From the NCBI RefSeq assembly GCF_009709555.1, contig NZ_WJBG01000130.1, positions 90,676-154,675 on the forward strand: DNA of 64,000 nt, in the 5' to 3' direction. Each line of letters opens with the position of its first letter. Positions within the stretch are counted from its first letter, which is position 1. Source of the stretch: Streptomyces blattellae. GTDB lineage: Bacteria > Actinomycetota > Actinomycetes > Streptomycetales > Streptomycetaceae. This document shows, piece by piece, positions 44,231-55,345 of the stretch. The position numbers were made by a program, and so were the translations under genes. The notes beneath the pieces are model-generated. The model did no database searches. It saw only the letters and a program-made list of their open reading frames with translations, and was not told the DNA's origin.

Positions 44231-45796
44231 TCAGCGCCGCATCGCCTCCAGGGCCTTCACCAGCACATGCGGATCACGGTGCCCCTTGTAGACCTCGGGC
44301 GGCTGCCGATCGAGGCCGAGGAGTCCGGCGACAGCGGTCCAGGCGCTGCGTACCGAGTACTCGACGGTGAAGGCCACGTCGTCGGGCACCTCGGTGAACT
44401 GGCCGATGAACGCGAGGTTCACCGACCCCTTGGGCACGACCTGCGGCCGGTCACCGTGCCGGCGGACCAGGAACTGGCTGGTGACGTACGGCATCACGCA
44501 GGGCACGACGGTGGAGGTGGCCAGCACCCGCTCGCTGACCTCCTCGTCGAACCGCAGGTGGTGCAGCACCTCTTGGAGGATCTCCGCGCCGGAGCACTCG
44601 GTCATGGGCTTGTCGACGTGGTTGCCCGGCCTGCCGGGGAGCAGACCGTAGCCCCACCACGCGAAGACGCCGTCGGGCTGGTCCCGGTAGACCGGCTGAT
44701 GGTCGGCGACGATGGTGAGGAGCCAGTTGGAGGCGGTGAAGGTCATCAGGCCGCCCTTGCCGGTCTCCCGGCCGCTGAACCGCTCCAGGGCGTCGAGGAA
44801 GGCCGGGTCCTCGGCGGTGACGGTGAACGACTCGAACTGGGAGTCCTTGACGTTCTTGTCGAAGACGGTCGGATCGCCGAAGTCGTCGCGTCCCCGCGCC
44901 AGCCGGTACCAGAGCAGCCACGCGTCCGAGCGCCGGGGACGCGGCGGAGGCGGGGCGGTGTGTGAGCCGACGGTGGAGGCGTCGGTCATGGAGCCGTTGG
45001 TGACGAGGACGAGGTCCTCAGGGGCCACCTGGATCCGCTCCTCGCGGTCGTCGCGGGCGAGGAGGATGCGCTCGACCGTCGTACCCGGACCCGTCGCGAG
45101 AACCAGGTCCCGCACCCGGCAGCCGGTGTGGACGGTCACACCCCGTTCCCGCAGCCAGCTCTCCAGCGGACGGACGATCGAGTCGTACTGGTTGTAGCGG
45201 GTCCGCTGGATCCCGGACATCGAGGCGAAGGCCGGGAAGAGGTGGAGGAAGCGCCTGAGGTACCGGCGGAACTCGATCGCGCTGTGCCACGGCTGGAAAG
45301 CGAACGTGGTGCACCACATGTACCAGAAGTTCGTGGTGAAGAAGTGCTCGCCGAAGCAGTCCCTGATGCGCTTCCCGTCGAGCAGCGCTTCGGGGGTCGC
45401 CAGACACCTGGCCAAGTGCAGCCGGTCGTGCTCGCTGAATCCCATCGAGCGCACGTCGGCGATGTTCCCGTCCGCGTCGATGAGCCGTGCCGCGTCGTCC
45501 CAGCCCGAGTCCTCGTACGCGTCGAGGATGTCCTGGGTCACCGACACCGACGGGTCGTCGGGAGAGGGGATGCCGGAGAGCAGGTCGTAGGTGCAGCGGA
45601 ACTCGGCCTCGAACATCCGCCCGCCGCGCATGGTGTAGCCGGTCTCCGGCGTGCCCCCGGCGTCCAGGCTGCCGCCCGTCTGCCCGTGTTCCTCGAAGAG
45701 GTGGATGTCGGTCCCCTCGAACCCGCCCTCACGGATCAGGAACGCGGCCGCGGCCATGGCCGCGATGCCGCTCCCCACCAGATACGCCTTCGCCAT
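44231..45796 (-). CDS. ohyA: Oleate hydratase (MCRA family)
   Basis: A 521-residue FAD enzyme. The N-terminal dinucleotide motif is AYLVGSGIAAMAAAAFLIRE, and the conserved segments are GGSLDAGGTPETGYTMRGGR MFE region, FFTTNFWYMWCTTFAFQPWH, GIQRTRYNQYDSIVRPLESW and ECSGAEILQEVLHHL. Oleate hydratases add water to the cis-9 double bond of fatty acids to give 10-hydroxy acids, a detoxification and membrane-lipid role. The start is ATG 45796 with GAGACGGGTG upstream. It is divergent from cydA and shares a control region with several dormancy palindromes. Confidence 0.93.
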   Translation of the reverse strand: MAKAYLVGSGIAAMAAAAFLIREGGFEGTDIHLFEEHGQTGGSLDAGGTPETGYTMRGGRMFEAEFRCTYDLLSGIPSPDDPSVSVTQDILDAYEDSGWDDAARLIDADGNIADVRSMGFSEHDRLHLARCLATPEALLDGKRIRDCFGEHFFTTNFWYMWCTTFAFQPWHSAIEFRRYLRRFLHLFPAFASMSGIQRTRYNQYDSIVRPLESWLRERGVTVHTGCRVRDLVLATGPGTTVERILLARDDREERIQVAPEDLVLVTNGSMTDASTVGSHTAPPPPRPRRSDAWLLWYRLARGRDDFGDPTVFDKNVKDSQFESFTVTAEDPAFLDALERFSGRETGKGGLMTFTASNWLLTIVADHQPVYRDQPDGVFAWWGYGLLPGRPGNHVDKPMTECSGAEILQEVLHHLRFDEEVSERVLATSTVVPCVMPYVTSQFLVRRHGDRPQVVPKGSVNLAFIGQFTEVPDDVAFTVEYSVRSAWTAVAGLLGLDRQPPEVYKGHRDPHVLVKALEAMRR

Positions 45797-45876
45797 CACC
45801 CGTCTCCTCGCTGCGGTGGCTCCCTGATCGGGAACTGCGGTCCCCACGGTTCCCTGTGGCCGTGACGGGCGTCAGT

Positions 45877-46017
45877 GGGCCGTTCGGCACCCGGTCCGGG
45901 CCGACGGGCCTGCGTCGATCGCGGGCGAGGCGTCACGCGCGGCCGTCCGCCATGGGTGTGCGGCGGCGGGGAGCCGTTGGGCCCAGGGAAGGGCCCGGAG
46001 TGTGGGCCGTTCGGCCC
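45877..46017. promoter_or_regulatory. DevR/OsdR-like sites between ohyA and cydA
   Basis: GGGCCGTTCGGCAC at 45877-45890, GAGCCGTTGGGCCC at 45971-45984 and perfect GGGCCGTTCGGCCC at 46004-46017; a partial GGTCCGTACGGCGC follows at 46026. The perfect copy lies about 150 bp upstream of the cydA start. Confidence 0.65.
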
Positions 46018-46169
46018 CATCAGCGGGTCCGTACGGCGCTGTTTCGCCCGTGGGTCCGCCCGCGATGGTGTCTTCCACGGGCCGGCACCCTCGATGGCCG
46101 GTCCGGCCAACTCCCCTGCCGACCCCGGCTCCCGGGGTGCGCGCGACCCCGTACCCGAGGAGGCCCGCC

Positions 46170-47723
46170 GTGGACCTGGCACTGGCTCAGGAGACCGTGG
46201 CCCGATGGCAGTTCGGCATCACGACCGTCTACCACTTCCTGTTCGTCCCGCTCACCATCAGCCTGGCCTTCCTCATCGCCGGGCTGCAGACCGCCTGGGT
46301 ACGGACGGGCAAGGACAAGTACTTCAAGGCCACCCGGTTCTGGGGCAAGCTCTTCCTGATCAACATCGCGATGGGTGTGGCCACCGGCATCGTGCAGGAG
46401 TTCCAGTTCGGCATGAACTGGTCCGACTACTCGCGCTTCGTCGGCGACGTCTTCGGCGCCCCGCTCGCCATGGAGGCGCTGCTCGCGTTCTTCTTCGAGT
46501 CCACCTTCATCGGGCTGTGGATCTTCGGCTGGGACAAGCTCCCCCGGAAGATCCACCTGGCCTGTATCTGGCTGGTGGCGATCGGCACCTTCCTTTCGGC
46601 GTACTTCATCCTGGCCGCCAACTCCTGGATGCAGCACCCGGTCGGGTACGAGATCAACGACGCCACCGGCCGCGCCGAACTCAACGACATCGCGGCCGTG
46701 CTGTTCCAGGAGACCACCCTGGTCGTCGTCTTCCACACCCTCACCGCGGCCTTCCTCACCGGCGGCGCCTTCATCGTCGGCATCGCGGCCTTCCAACTGC
46801 GCCGCGCCGCCAAGGCCACTGAGCAGGCCACCGAGCCGGACACCTCGGGCCGGATCGCCACCATGCGCACCTCCCTGCGCCTCGGCCTGGTCACGGTCGT
46901 CATCGCCGGTCTCGCCACGGCCATCAGCGGCGATGTGCTCGGCAAGGTGATGTACGAGCAGCAGCCCATGAAGATGGCCGCCGCCGAAGCCCTCTGGGAG
47001 ACCGAGGAGTCGGCTCCCTTCTCCCTCTTCGCGTACGGCGACGTCGCCGAGGGCCGCAACACCGTCGAGGTCGAGATCCCCGGCCTGCTGTCGTACCTCG
47101 CCAAGGGCAACTTCGACGACGCCGTCCCCGGCATCAGCTCCATCGAGGCCCTGCAGAGGGCGGAGTACGGCGATCTGGCCGAGGACTACAAGCCCAGCAT
47201 CCCCGTCACGTACTGGTCGTTCCGCTGGATGATCGGCTTCGGCATGGCCTCCTTCGCCATCGGGCTCGCCGGGCTGTGGCTGACCCGGAAGAAGCGGTGG
47301 CTGGCCGACGGCAAGCGGCGCGGCGAGGACGAGGTGCCGCTGTTGATGCTCACCCCGAACCGGGAGCTGGGTCCGGCGCTGAACACCTGGGCCTGGCGGC
47401 TGGCCGTCCTCACCATGGGCTTCCCGCTCGTCGCCAACTCCTTCGGCTGGATCTTCACCGAGATGGGCCGCCAGCCGTGGACCGTGTACGGGCTGATGAC
47501 CACCGCCGACGCGGTCTCGCCCGGCGTCTCCGTCGCCGAGCAGATCACGTCTCTGAGCATCTTCACCGCCCTGTACGCCGTCCTGGCCGTCGTCGAAGTG
47601 CGGCTGCTCGTGAAGTACGCCAAGGCGGGTCCCGTCGACGAACAGCCTCCCCCGGAGGTGACCTCGCTGCGCGGCCCCTCCTCCGACGGGGACACCGACC
47701 GCCCGATGATCTTCGCCTACTGA
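46170..47723 (+). CDS. cydA: Cytochrome bd ubiquinol/menaquinol oxidase subunit I
   Basis: A 517-residue membrane subunit with about nine helices. The N-terminal helix includes the heme-ligand His in GITTVYHFLFVPLTISLAFL. The segment GNFDDAVPGI is in the quinol-binding Q-loop, and the conserved GRQPWTVYGLM lies near the C-terminus. With CydB it forms the high-affinity oxidase that keeps respiration going at low oxygen. The start is GTG 46170 after GAGGAGG; earlier in-frame codons show no homology. It is the first gene of cydA-cydB-cydDC. Confidence 0.96.
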   Translation: MDLALAQETVARWQFGITTVYHFLFVPLTISLAFLIAGLQTAWVRTGKDKYFKATRFWGKLFLINIAMGVATGIVQEFQFGMNWSDYSRFVGDVFGAPLAMEALLAFFFESTFIGLWIFGWDKLPRKIHLACIWLVAIGTFLSAYFILAANSWMQHPVGYEINDATGRAELNDIAAVLFQETTLVVVFHTLTAAFLTGGAFIVGIAAFQLRRAAKATEQATEPDTSGRIATMRTSLRLGLVTVVIAGLATAISGDVLGKVMYEQQPMKMAAAEALWETEESAPFSLFAYGDVAEGRNTVEVEIPGLLSYLAKGNFDDAVPGISSIEALQRAEYGDLAEDYKPSIPVTYWSFRWMIGFGMASFAIGLAGLWLTRKKRWLADGKRRGEDEVPLLMLTPNRELGPALNTWAWRLAVLTMGFPLVANSFGWIFTEMGRQPWTVYGLMTTADAVSPGVSVAEQITSLSIFTALYAVLAVVEVRLLVKYAKAGPVDEQPPPEVTSLRGPSSDGDTDRPMIFAY

Positions 47724-47761
47724 GCCCTTGATCCACTGACACTGTTCGGAGAGACACGGCC

Positions 47762-48760
<999 letters not shown>

Positions 48761-48805
48761 CATCCCCGCAGTCGCGCCCGTCTCCGAGCCTGAAAGGCCC
48801 ACGCG

Positions 48806-51800
48806 ATGAAGCCCGTTGACCCGCGGCTGCTCCACTACGCCCGCGCCACCCGCCTCTTCCTCGCCGCTTCGGTGGCCCTCGGCACGATCGGCGCCGCGCT
48901 GCTCGTCGTCCAGGCGGCGATCATCGCCGAGGTGGTGGTCGGAGCCTTCGAGGACGGCCGGGGCCTGGTCTCCCTGCGGGGCGCCCTGCTCCTGCTGATC
49001 GCCGTCTCGGCCGGGCGGGCGGCGGTCGCCTGGCTCACGGAGACCGCCGCGCACCGCGCCTCCGCGGCCGTGAAGTCGGAACTGCGCGGACGTCTGCTGG
49101 ATCACGCGACCGCGCTCGGCCCGGACTTCGTGACCGCGCAGCGCACCGGCGAACTCACCACACTGGCGACGCGAGGGGTGGACGCCCTCGACGACTACTT
49201 CGGGCGGTACGTGCCGCAGTTGGCCCTCTCGGTCGTCGTCCCGGTCGTCGTCCTGGCCAGGATCGTGACCGCCGACTGGCTCTCGGCGGCGATCATCGCG
49301 GCCACCCTGCCGCTGATCCCGCTGTTCATGGTGCTCATCGGACTGGCCACCCAGCGGCAGACGGACCGTCAGTGGCGGACCCTGTCCCGTCTCTCCCACC
49401 ACTTCCTGGACGTGGTGGCGGGCCTGCCCACGCTGAAGGTCTTCGGGCGGGCCAGGGCGCAGGCGGCGGCGATCCGGCGGATCACCGACGAGTACCGCCG
49501 GGCGACCCTGCGCACCCTGCGGATCGCCTTCGTCTCCTCCTTCGCCCTGGAACTGCTGTCCACGCTGTCCGTGGCCCTCGTCGCCGTGAGCATCGGACTG
49601 CGGATGGTCGAGGGCGGGCTCGATCTGTACACCGGGCTGCTCGTGCTGGTCCTGGCGCCGGAGGCGTACGCCCCGATCCGTGCGGTGGGTGTGCACTACC
49701 ACGCCAGCGTGGAAGGCCTCACGGCCGCCGGGAAGATCTTCGACGTACTGGAGACCCCGCGCCCCCGGCGTGGCGACGCCGGTGTTCCGGACCTCGCGAC
49801 CACTCCCATCACCCTCGGCGGGCTGACCGTCACCTACCCCGGTCGCCCCACGCCCGCCGTCGAGGATCTGAATCTGACGATCCGGCCCGGCGAGACGGTG
49901 GCCCTCACCGGCCCCTCCGGTGCCGGCAAGACGAGCGTCCTGTCGGTGCTGCTCGGCTTCACCGCCCCGGCGTCCGGCACGGTGACCGTCGGCGACCGCG
50001 ACCTGGCCGACATCGACCCCGAGCAGTGGCACCGCCAGATCGCCTGGGTCCCGCAGCACCCGCACCTCATCGCCGGAACCGTCGCCGACAACGTCCGGCT
50101 CACCATGCCCGAGGCCACCGACGCCGACGTACGACGGGCGCTGCGCGAGGCCCACGCCCCCGACATCCCGGACGACCTCGTCCTCGGCGAGAACGGCACC
50201 GGCCTCTCCGCCGGACAACGCCAACGCGTCGCCCTCGCGCGTGTCTTCCTCACCGGCCACCCCCTCGTCCTGCTCGACGAACCGACCGCCCACCTGGACG
50301 CCGAGACCGAGTCGGCGATCGCCGACGCCGTCCGCCGCCTGTCCGCCACCCGCACGGTGATCCTGACCTCCCACCGACCCGCCCTGTCGGCCCTCGCCGA
50401 CCGGTGCGTCGAGCTGCGCACTCCGGCCACCGAAGCCGCCGGCCGGCCCCGCGGTGCGACCGCCCGTGCGGACGAGTCGGCCACCACCGGGGAGCGCCAT
50501 GACCGCGCGGCCCGGTCCGCGACGCAGCACACACCGGAGACCGGGCTCGCCCTCGGCACGGCCACGAGTCCCCCACTGCGCCGGCTGGTGCGGATGGCGG
50601 TCACGGGCCGGATACGGAGTCGGCTCGCCTTGGCCGTGCTGCTGGGTGCGCTCGCGCTCGGGTGTGCCGTCGCGCTCATGGGGACGTCGGGCTGGCTGAT
50701 CTCGCGTGCCTCGCAGCAGCCGCCGGTGCTGCGGCTGATGGTGGCCGTGACCTGCGTACGCGCCTTCGGCATCGGGCGCAGTGTGCTGCGGTACGCCGAG
50801 CGGCTCGTGGCCCATGACGCCGTGCTGCGGGGCCTCGGCAGCCTCAGGGCGGTCGTCTGCACCCGGTTGGAGAGGCTGGCCCCGGGCGGGCTGCGGCTGT
50901 ACCGGAAGGGGGATCTCCTCTCCCGGTTCGTCACCGACGTCGACTCCGTGCAGGACTACCTGCTGCGCTTCCGGCTCCCCGCCACCGCCGCGGCCCTGGT
51001 CGGCACGGCGGCCTCCGTGCTGGTGGGCCTGGTGCTGCCCGCCGCCGGCATGATGCTCGCCGGCGGTCTGCTGCTGGCCGGCGCGGGCGTACCGCTGCTG
51101 ACCGCGGCGGCCTCACGCCGGACCGAACGACGCCAGGCCCCGGCCCGCGGCGAGCTGGCCACCGCCGTCCTCGACGCCCTGTCCGGCACCGCCGAACTCA
51201 CGGTGACCGGAGCGCTGCCCCGGCACCTGGCCGCCGTGCGAGCCGCGGACCGGCGGCTGACCCGGATCGCCGCCCGTTCGGCCGTCACCGCGGGACTCGG
51301 CTCGGGACTGGTCACCCTGGTCGCGGGGCTGACGACCACCGCCTGCGCGGCCGTGGGCGTGCAGGCCGTGGCCGCCGGACGGCTGGATGGCGTGATGCTC
51401 GCCGTACTGCTCCTCACACCGCTCGCCGCCTTCGAGGCGGTGGCCGGGCTACCCGTCGCCGCGCAGGTCCGGCAGCGCAGCCGTCGCGCCGCGGAGCGGG
51501 TCCTCGATGTCGTCGACGCCCCCGCACCGGTCCTGGAGCCCGAGCGGCCGGCCCCGCTCCCCCAGCCGTCCCTCCCCCTCCGGCTGCGCGGACTGACCGC
51601 CAGGTGGCCCGGCCGCGGCGAACCGGCGCTCACCGGAATCGACCTGGACCTCGCCCCCGGGCGCCGGATCGCGATCGTCGGCCCGAGCGGCTCCGGCAAG
51701 ACCACCCTGGCCCACGTACTGCTGCGGTTCCTCGACCCGGAGACCGGTGCCTACACGCTCGCGGGCGCCGACGCGACGGCCCTGTCCGGGGAGGACGTAC

Positions 51801-52321
51801 GGCGCGTGGTGGGCCTGTGCGCCCAGGACGCCTACGTCTTCGACAGCTCCCTGCGCGAGAACCTCCGCCTCGCCCGCCCCGACAGCACCGACCAGAACTT
51901 GTGGACGGCACTGGCGGGCGCCCGGCTCGACGCATGGGTACGGTCGCTGCCCGGCGGCCTCGACACCCCGGTCGGTGAGCACGGCGCACGGCTCTCCGGT
52001 GGCCAGCGTCAACGCCTCGCCTTGGCCCGCGCGTTGCTCGCCGACTTCCCCGTCCTCGTCCTCGACGAACCCGCCGAGCACCTCGACCTGCCCACCGCAG
52101 ACGCTCTCACAGCGGATCTGCTCGCGGCCACGCGGGGACGCGCGACCGTACTGATCACCCACCGGCTGGCCGGCCTGGAGGACGTCGACGAGATCCTCGC
52201 CCTCGACCACGGCCGTGTGGTGCAGCGCGGCACCTGGGCGGAACTCATCGCCGTGCCGGGCCCGTTGCGGTCGACCGCGGAGAGGGAGCGGACGGTCGAA
52301 CCGGTCCGAGCGGCGGCCTGA
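48806..52321 (+). CDS. cydDC: CydD-CydC fusion: ABC exporter needed for cytochrome bd assembly
   Basis: A 1171-residue fusion of two ABC half-transporters. The CydD half (residues about 1-560) has a six-helix membrane domain and an ATPase with Walker A GPSGAGKTS, signature LSAGQRQR and Walker B LVLLDEPTAHLD. After a polar linker, the CydC half (about 590-1160) has a second membrane domain and an ATPase with Walker A GPSGSGKTT, signature LSGGQRQR and Walker B VLVLDEPAEHLD. Separate proteins in E. coli export cysteine/glutathione or handle heme for bd assembly; actinobacteria commonly have the fused form. The start is ATG 48806, 45 bp after cydB. A hairpin follows the stop. Confidence 0.94.
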   Translation: MKPVDPRLLHYARATRLFLAASVALGTIGAALLVVQAAIIAEVVVGAFEDGRGLVSLRGALLLLIAVSAGRAAVAWLTETAAHRASAAVKSELRGRLLDHATALGPDFVTAQRTGELTTLATRGVDALDDYFGRYVPQLALSVVVPVVVLARIVTADWLSAAIIAATLPLIPLFMVLIGLATQRQTDRQWRTLSRLSHHFLDVVAGLPTLKVFGRARAQAAAIRRITDEYRRATLRTLRIAFVSSFALELLSTLSVALVAVSIGLRMVEGGLDLYTGLLVLVLAPEAYAPIRAVGVHYHASVEGLTAAGKIFDVLETPRPRRGDAGVPDLATTPITLGGLTVTYPGRPTPAVEDLNLTIRPGETVALTGPSGAGKTSVLSVLLGFTAPASGTVTVGDRDLADIDPEQWHRQIAWVPQHPHLIAGTVADNVRLTMPEATDADVRRALREAHAPDIPDDLVLGENGTGLSAGQRQRVALARVFLTGHPLVLLDEPTAHLDAETESAIADAVRRLSATRTVILTSHRPALSALADRCVELRTPATEAAGRPRGATARADESATTGERHDRAARSATQHTPETGLALGTATSPPLRRLVRMAVTGRIRSRLALAVLLGALALGCAVALMGTSGWLISRASQQPPVLRLMVAVTCVRAFGIGRSVLRYAERLVAHDAVLRGLGSLRAVVCTRLERLAPGGLRLYRKGDLLSRFVTDVDSVQDYLLRFRLPATAAALVGTAASVLVGLVLPAAGMMLAGGLLLAGAGVPLLTAAASRRTERRQAPARGELATAVLDALSGTAELTVTGALPRHLAAVRAADRRLTRIAARSAVTAGLGSGLVTLVAGLTTTACAAVGVQAVAAGRLDGVMLAVLLLTPLAAFEAVAGLPVAAQVRQRSRRAAERVLDVVDAPAPVLEPERPAPLPQPSLPLRLRGLTARWPGRGEPALTGIDLDLAPGRRIAIVGPSGSGKTTLAHVLLRFLDPETGAYTLAGADATALSGEDVRRVVGLCAQDAYVFDSSLRENLRLARPDSTDQNLWTALAGARLDAWVRSLPGGLDTPVGEHGARLSGGQRQRLALARALLADFPVLVLDEPAEHLDLPTADALTADLLAATRGRATVLITHRLAGLEDVDEILALDHGRVVQRGTWAELIAVPGPLRSTAERERTVEPVRAAA

Positions 52322-52396
52322 GAGCCGTCCCCGCCCTCTCCCGGGGAGGGCCGCCGACGGTCGAGGTGGGTAGGCGGATGCCCGCTGAGCACGGCG

Positions 52397-52433
52397 ACGG
52401 CCCGGCCGACAGGACATCCGCCGGCCGGGCCGT
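52397..52433 (+). terminator. Hairpin terminator of the cyd operon
   Basis: Arms ACGGCCCGGCCG (52397-52408) and CGGCCGGGCCGT (52422-52433) form a perfect 12-bp stem with a 13-nt loop, 75 bp after the cydDC stop. Confidence 0.65.
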
Positions 52434-52458
52434 GCGCCCATGAGGCTGAAGGCGACGC

Positions 52459-52775
52459 TCACGCCACGGACGTGTCCTGTGCTCCGCCGCCGCGCCATGG
52501 CGGAGCCTCCGCCTTGCGGCCTGCGGACCAGGCGTGCGCGGCCCTCTCCGTCCGCCTGCGGAGTCGGTCCCGGAGCCGGTCACGGCCGTGCGGCCGCCGA
52601 CTTGGATATCCTTCGCGATCCGCACCGTCCCGGTGACGGCGGGCAGCCCTGCCCTGTTCAGGACGGCATCGGTCTTCTGGCGCGCGTACGCCAGGGTCTC
52701 CTCGTCCACCTCGCCCTCGGCGCGGAGTCGCACCGCCGGGGTGACCTGGGGACCGCTCTCGTCGATGGTCGTCAC
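52459..52775 (-). pseudogene. Remnant of ribosome hibernation-promoting factor (HPF/RaiA-like)
   Basis: From GTG 52775 the leftward frame reads [20 protein letters not shown] then [20 protein letters not shown] and [18 protein letters not shown], the beta-alpha start of an HPF-like domain as found in Streptomyces dormancy clusters. The match then jumps frame, and the helical C-terminal segment ([20 protein letters not shown]) is found in the frame ending at 52459. A frameshift/deletion in the middle makes it nonfunctional. It is divergent from pflB, sharing the regulatory sites at 52882 and 52938. Confidence 0.6.
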
Positions 52776-52881
52776 GGGTTCCCCCCGTCGCCGGTCCTGA
52801 GACGCCGCCGCACGGCGGTGATCCCTGTCCAGCAGGCAGAATCCCGCATGTCGCCGCCGTTCCGGCGCCCCGCACGAAGAG

Positions 52882-52951
52882 GGGCCGAACGGCCCCACCA
52901 CGTCGGGCGCATCGGTCCCCGCAGCCGACGGGGACGGGGGCCGGACGGCAC
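52882..52951. promoter_or_regulatory. DevR/OsdR-like sites upstream of pflB
   Basis: Perfect GGGCCGAACGGCCC at 52882-52895 (extended by one G/C pair) and GGGCCGGACGGCAC at 52938-52951. The second lies 112 bp upstream of the pflB start. Both also face the HPF remnant. Confidence 0.65.
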
Positions 52952-53063
52952 CGCGGAGGGCTCCCGCAGACCCTGTCCGGCATCTGCTCGCGGGACGAAC
53001 ATCGACTGCAGAGACCGTCCGCGACCAGCTGCGGACGGCGTCGCGAGCGATCCGGAGGCAGTA

Positions 53064-55334
53064 ATGGCGACCGTGGCCCCGACAGGCGTGGCAACCACCG
53101 AGGACATGCCGGAGGCGTGGCGTGGCTTCGCCGGGGGGCGCTGGCGCGACCGCATCGACGTGCGCGACTTCATCCAGGCCAACTACACGCCGTACGAAGG
53201 CGATTCCGCGTTCCTCGTGGGGCCCACGGGCCGTACCCGCGCCGTCTGGGAGAAGGTCAGCGCACTGTTCCCGGAGGAGCGCGCGAAGGGCATCCACGAC
53301 GCCGACACCGCCACCCCGTCGACGATCACCTCTCACGCCCCTGGCTACATCGACCGCGGGCGCGAGCTGATCGTCGGCCTGCAGACCGACGCCCCGCTGA
53401 AGCGCGCGATCATGCCCAACGGCGGCCTGCGGATGGTGGAGAGCGGCCTCGCGGCCTACGGCTACCAGCCCGACCCGTTCGTGACCAAGGTCTTCGGGAC
53501 GTACCGCAAGACCCACAACGACGGCGTCTTCGACGCCTACACCCCCGAGATGCGCGCCGCCCGCCGCGCCGGGATCATCACCGGCCTGCCGGACGCCTAC
53601 GGCCGCGGCCGGATCATCGGCGACTACCGACGCGTCGCGCTGTACGGCGCCGACCGGCTGATCGAGGCCAAGCGCGCCGAGCGGGCCCTGCTGGACGCAC
53701 GGCCCTCCAGCCCTGACGTCATCCGCGACCGCGAGGAACTCGCCGAGCAGATCAAGGCGCTGGGTGAGCTCACGCGGATGGCGGCCTCGTACGGCTGCGA
53801 CGTCTCCCGCCCCGCCGCCACCGCGCACGAGGCCGTGCAGTGGCTCTACCTCGGTTTCCTGGCAGCGGTGAAGGAGCAGAACGGCGCCGCGATGTCGCTG
53901 GGCCGCACGTCCACCTTCCTGGATGTCTACCTCCAGCGCGACCTGGACGAGGGGGTCATCGACGAGACCCGCGCCCAGGAACTGATCGACGACTTCGTCA
54001 TCAAGCTGCGGATCGTACGGTTCCTGCGCACGCCCGAGTACGACGCCCTCTTCTCCGGCGACCCGACCTGGGTCACGGAGTCCATCGGCGGTATCGGCAC
54101 CGACGGACGCCCGCTGGTCACCCGGACCTCCTTCCGCTTCCTGCAGACCCTCTACAACCTCGGCCCGGCGCCCGAGCCGAACCTGACCGTGCTGTGGTCG
54201 CCGCAACTGCCCTCCGGCTTCAAGGAGTTCTGCGCCCAGGTATCCATCGACACCAGCGCCGTCCAGTACGAGTCCGACGACCTGATGCGCCCGTGCACCG
54301 GCGACGACACCGCGATCGCCTGCTGCGTGTCCGCGATGGCCGTGGGCAAGCAGATGCAGTTCTTCGGGGCGCGGGTCAACCTCGCCAAGGCCCTGCTGTA
54401 CGCGGTCAACGGCGGCCGGGACGAGATGACCGGCGACCAGATCACCCCCGAAATGCCCCGTCTGAGCGGCGAGTACCTGGACTACGACGAGTTGTCGGCG
54501 GCGTACGACCGCGTCCTGGACTGGCTGGCCGAGACATACGTCAACGCCCTCAACGTCATCCACTACATGCACGACAAGTACGCCTACGAGCGCATCGAGA
54601 TGGCCCTCCACGACCACCCCGTGCACCGGTTCATGGCGTGCGGCATCGCCGGTCTGTCGGTCGCCGCCGACAGCCTGTCCGCCGTGAAGTACGCCCGGGT
54701 GAAGGTGATCCGGGACGCGACCGGGCTGGCCGTCGACTTCCGGACGGAAGGCGAGTTCCCGGCGTACGGCAACAACGACGACCGCGCCGACTCGCTCGCC
54801 GTCGACCTGGTGGAGTCCTTCATGGCGAAGGTGCGCGAGCAACCCACCTACCGGGACGCCGAACACACCCAGTCGGTGCTGACCATCACCTCGAACGTCG
54901 TCTACGGCAAGCACACCGGCAACACCCCCGACGGCCGCCGTGCCGGCCAGCCCTTCGCACCCGGCGCCAACCCGATGAACGGCCGCGACCGGCACGGAGT
55001 GGCCGCCTCGGCCATGTCGGTGGCCAAGCTGCCGTACGAGCAGGCCCGCGACGGCATCTCGTTGACGAACACCGTCACCCCGGAGGGCCTGGGGCACGTC
55101 CCCGAGGAGCGTGCGGGCAACCTGGCCGGCATCCTCGACGCCTACATGGCCTCCGGCGGCTTCCACATGAACGTCAACGTGCTGCATCGGGCCGTGCTGG
55201 AAGACGCCATGGAACACCCGGAGAAGTACCCGGAGTTGACGATCCGGGTCTCCGGGTACGCGGTCAACTTCGTCCGCCTGACCCGCGAGCAGCAGCTCGA
55301 CGTGATCAGCCGTACCTTCCACGGATCGCTGTGA
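53064..55334 (+). CDS. pflB: Pyruvate formate-lyase (glycyl-radical enzyme)
   Basis: A 756-residue formate C-acetyltransferase of full length. Active-site pair of adjacent cysteines: [15 protein letters not shown] (residues about 415-417). Glycyl-radical loop near the C-terminus: [20 protein letters not shown]. Other family segments: [20 protein letters not shown] and [20 protein letters not shown]. It converts pyruvate and CoA to acetyl-CoA and formate, only without oxygen because the radical is destroyed by O2. The start is ATG 53064 with CCGGAGGCAGTA. The activase gene follows within 11 bp. Remarkable for an organism of an obligately aerobic genus. Confidence 0.95.
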   Translation: MATVAPTGVATTEDMPEAWRGFAGGRWRDRIDVRDFIQANYTPYEGDSAFLVGPTGRTRAVWEKVSALFPEERAKGIHDADTATPSTITSHAPGYIDRGRELIVGLQTDAPLKRAIMPNGGLRMVESGLAAYGYQPDPFVTKVFGTYRKTHNDGVFDAYTPEMRAARRAGIITGLPDAYGRGRIIGDYRRVALYGADRLIEAKRAERALLDARPSSPDVIRDREELAEQIKALGELTRMAASYGCDVSRPAATAHEAVQWLYLGFLAAVKEQNGAAMSLGRTSTFLDVYLQRDLDEGVIDETRAQELIDDFVIKLRIVRFLRTPEYDALFSGDPTWVTESIGGIGTDGRPLVTRTSFRFLQTLYNLGPAPEPNLTVLWSPQLPSGFKEFCAQVSIDTSAVQYESDDLMRPCTGDDTAIACCVSAMAVGKQMQFFGARVNLAKALLYAVNGGRDEMTGDQITPEMPRLSGEYLDYDELSAAYDRVLDWLAETYVNALNVIHYMHDKYAYERIEMALHDHPVHRFMACGIAGLSVAADSLSAVKYARVKVIRDATGLAVDFRTEGEFPAYGNNDDRADSLAVDLVESFMAKVREQPTYRDAEHTQSVLTITSNVVYGKHTGNTPDGRRAGQPFAPGANPMNGRDRHGVAASAMSVAKLPYEQARDGISLTNTVTPEGLGHVPEERAGNLAGILDAYMASGGFHMNVNVLHRAVLEDAMEHPEKYPELTIRVSGYAVNFVRLTREQQLDVISRTFHGSL

Positions 55335-55345
55335 AGGAGCAGGCC

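Noticed and set aside
52245..55322. 1025-codon leftward open frame opposite pflB
   Set aside because: Only the short HPF-like piece near 52775 has family character; the rest is antisense to pflB.
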